The notes beneath the pieces were generated by a model that did no database searches, had not been told where the DNA came from, and saw only the letters and a program-made list of their open reading frames with translations. Below are positions 14,980 through 16,855 of a stretch of DNA of 16,855 bases, in pieces. The stretch comes from an uncultured Rikenellaceae bacterium (GTDB taxonomy: Bacteria > Bacteroidota > Bacteroidia > Bacteroidales > Rikenellaceae): positions 1 through 16,855 of the forward strand of contig CAMWRR010000009.1 in NCBI GenBank assembly GCA_947176715.1, given 5' to 3'. Made by a program: the position numbers and the translations under genes. How positions within the stretch are numbered: the stretch's first letter is position 1; each line of letters begins with the position of its first letter.

Positions 14980-16272
14980 ATGAGAGTATTGATGTTCGGC
15001 TGGGAGTTTCCCCCTCACATAGCGGGCGGATTGGGCACGGCTTGTTACGGTCTCACGCGAGGGCTTGCTCGCGGCGGGGCCGAGGTGATATTCGTCGTCC
15101 CCAAGGCCTACGGCGACGAGGACCAGCGTTTCGTGCGGGTGCTTAACGCCAGCGATGTGGAGGCCCAGTACGGCGAAGCGGTGGTAGGCGATATATGGAA
15201 CAAGGTCAAGTTCATACAGATAGATTCCAATCTGGTGCCCTACGCCTCCGAGGAGGAGTTCGCCACGGAGGGCGAGGCCGCAAGGAAGAGCGGCAGTTTC
15301 CGTAGCGGCGACGTGTGGCGCGAGAGGTTCAACTTCTCGGGCAAGTACGGCTCTAACCTCATGGAGGAGGTGTCGCGCTTTGCTGTGGTAGGTGCCGAGG
15401 TCGCCCGTCAGCTGGCCGGACAGTTCGACGTGATACACGCCCACGACTGGCTCACCTACTACGCCGGCATGGCCGCCAAGAGGGTGTCGGGCAAGCCGCT
15501 GGTGGTACACATACACGCCACCGAGTACGACCGTAGCGGCGAGAGCGTCAATCCTGTCGTCTACGAGATAGAGAAGGCGGGCATGAGCGCCGCCGACCGC
15601 GTGATAGCCGTGAGCCACCTTACAGAGAATATAGTGGTAAACAAATACGGCATCGACCCGCGCAAGGTGACGGCCGTACATAACGCCGTCCGGTTCGCTT
15701 CCGGCACGGTTCACGCCGAGAGGGCCATAAAGGACAAGATAGTCACTTTTTTGGGTCGTATCACTTTTCAGAAGGGGCCCGAGTATTTCGTGGAGGCGGC
15801 GGCCAAGGTGCTCAAACGCGAGCCGCATGCCCGTTTCGTGATGGCCGGTAGCGGCGATATGCTTAACGGCATAATAAGACGCGTGGCCAAGCTCGGCATT
15901 GCCGACAGGTTTCACTTCACCGGCTTTCTGCGCGGCGAGGAGGTGCAACGCATGTTCGCCCTGAGCGACGTATATGTGATGCCGTCGGTGTCGGAGCCGT
16001 TCGGAATATCGCCCTTGGAGGCCATGAAGTCGAACGTGCCGGTGATAATATCCAAGCAGTCCGGCGTGGCCGAGGTGCTCAAATACGCCATCAAGGTGGA
16101 CTACTGGGACGTAGACGCGTTGGCCGACGCCATATACGGTCTCATCAAATATCCAGCCCTCTCCGACATGTTCATAACCAAAGGACAGGAGGAGGTCACC
16201 GCCATGAAGTGGAACAACGCCGCCCTCAAGGTGATAGACGTGTATAAAGACGCCATAAATAACCCGATATAA
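14980..16272 (+). CDS. GT4 glycosyltransferase, glycogen-synthase-like
   Basis: 430 residues with the GT-B fold. The N-terminal domain begins MRVLMFGWEFPPHIAGGLG, with GGLG (16-19) at the sugar-nucleotide loop, and HAHDW lies at 153-157. The C-terminal domain carries FLGRITFQKG (R260, K265, the phosphate-binding pair) and E339-PFGISPL-E347, the E-x7-E motif of retaining GT4 enzymes. It is related to glycogen synthase but sits in GT4, like the transferase found between debranching-enzyme and GH57 genes in other Bacteroidetes. The likely role is alpha-1,4-glucan synthesis from ADP- or UDP-glucose; the donor is not determinable here. 22 of its 27 Ile codons are ATA. Confidence 0.9.
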   Translation: MRVLMFGWEFPPHIAGGLGTACYGLTRGLARGGAEVIFVVPKAYGDEDQRFVRVLNASDVEAQYGEAVVGDIWNKVKFIQIDSNLVPYASEEEFATEGEAARKSGSFRSGDVWRERFNFSGKYGSNLMEEVSRFAVVGAEVARQLAGQFDVIHAHDWLTYYAGMAAKRVSGKPLVVHIHATEYDRSGESVNPVVYEIEKAGMSAADRVIAVSHLTENIVVNKYGIDPRKVTAVHNAVRFASGTVHAERAIKDKIVTFLGRITFQKGPEYFVEAAAKVLKREPHARFVMAGSGDMLNGIIRRVAKLGIADRFHFTGFLRGEEVQRMFALSDVYVMPSVSEPFGISPLEAMKSNVPVIISKQSGVAEVLKYAIKVDYWDVDALADAIYGLIKYPALSDMFITKGQEEVTAMKWNNAALKVIDVYKDAINNPI

Positions 16273-16294
16273 ACAAGTAACGCAATATTTCGCC

Positions 16295-16855
16295 ATGAAG
16301 ACAATTTGCCTCTATTTTCAGATACACCAACCTCTCAGGTTAAGGAAATACCGCTTCTTCAACATGGGGGTGGACACCAACTATCTCGACGAACACTTGA
16401 ACCGTACCACCGCCCAGAAGGTGGCCGGCAGTTGCTATATACCGATGAACGACCTGTTGTTGTCGCTGATAGAGCGTCATAACGGCGCCTTGCGCGTGAG
16501 CTTCTCCGTATCGGGTCTTGCCGTGGAGCAGATGAAGCAATACGCCCCCGAAGCTCTGGAGAGTTTCCGTCGTCTGGCCGCTACCGGTTGCGTGGAGTTC
16601 ATCGCCGAGACCTATTCGCATTCGCTCAGCTCCATAACCTCTCCGGACGAGTTCCGCGAGGAGGTGGCCCGCGACATGGCTATGATAGAGCGGGAGTTCG
16701 GACAGAAGCCCACCACATTCCGCAACACCGAGATGATATACTCCGACTCCATAGGCGAGATGGTGTCGCAGCTCGGTTTTACGGAGATGATAACGGAGGG
16801 GGCCAAGCACTTACTCGGTTGGAAGAGTCCCTACTATCTGTCTGCCAATGCTGTG
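16295..16855 (+). CDS. GH57 alpha-amylase/glucanotransferase, 3' end cut by window
   Basis: The ATG at 16295 lies 22 nt after the GT4 stop, and 187 codons are visible. MKTICLYFQIHQPLR carries GH57 motif 1 (HQP), and the first 60 residues (RLRKYRFFNMG...YLDEHLNRTTAQKVAGSCYIPMNDLLLSLI) match the Bacteroidetes GH57 group. GCVEFIAETYSHSL fits motif 2 and TTFRNTEMIYSD falls where the family has its region-3 segment. The catalytic nucleophile and acid regions expected further along are outside the window. GH57 enzymes hydrolyse, transfer or branch alpha-1,4-glucan. In this cluster an intracellular amylase that shortens glycogen chains is the usual annotation. No signal peptide. Confidence 0.9.
   Translation, partial: MKTICLYFQIHQPLRLRKYRFFNMGVDTNYLDEHLNRTTAQKVAGSCYIPMNDLLLSLIERHNGALRVSFSVSGLAVEQMKQYAPEALESFRRLAATGCVEFIAETYSHSLSSITSPDEFREEVARDMAMIEREFGQKPTTFRNTEMIYSDSIGEMVSQLGFTEMITEGAKHLLGWKSPYYLSANAV

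Overview
The window looks like a Bacteroidales chromosome. The evidence is a run of Bacteroidetes-type promoters (TTTG / about 20 nt / TAnnTTTG), A-rich leaders in place of strong Shine-Dalgarno sites, and gene families and gene order typical of the order (DUF2795 protein, debranching enzyme-GT4-GH57 cluster, DUF3987/DUF6371 mobile module). The GC-rich chromosomal genes prefer ATA for isoleucine. I cannot name the genus from this sequence; a Rikenellaceae-like member is only a guess.

Region 1 (1 to about 4,880, all genes on the minus strand) is the integrase end of an integrative element that continues off the left edge. In transcription order it has a tyrosine recombinase, a three-TM membrane protein ending in a rho-independent terminator, a small winged-helix (Xis-like) protein, a DUF3987 P-loop protein and a DUF6371 zinc-finger protein. 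The DUF3987 gene carries two single-base frameshifts and the DUF6371 gene an in-frame TAA, so the DNA-processing module looks dead, unless these are sequence errors. The integrase is intact. Outside the integrase start lie two exact 19-bp direct repeats and a third 10-bp copy set in an inverted repeat. This is the best candidate for the attachment end.

Region 2 (4,951-6,000, minus strand) is ordinary chromosome: a small acidic DUF2795 protein and an AlkD-like HEAT-repeat DNA alkylation repair protein.

Region 3 (6,159-12,080, plus strand) is a tight cluster: a GT2 glycosyltransferase, a TolC-type outer-membrane channel, an HlyD-type membrane fusion protein and two ABC-2 permeases. Together the last four should form a trans-envelope exporter, but no ATPase gene is present in the window.

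Region 4 (12,128-12,308) is a tRNA-His gene with its own consensus promoter and terminator. About 590 bp with no recognisable gene follow.

Region 5 (12,875-16,855, plus strand) is a glycogen/alpha-glucan operon: a debranching enzyme with a structured leader, a GT4 glycogen-synthase-like transferase, and a GH57 amylase cut by the window end. The three should act together in building and trimming storage polysaccharide.

I found no clearly new system. The observations most worth a second look are the attachment-end architecture, the decayed module beside an intact integrase, the exporter without an ATPase, and the debranching-enzyme leader.
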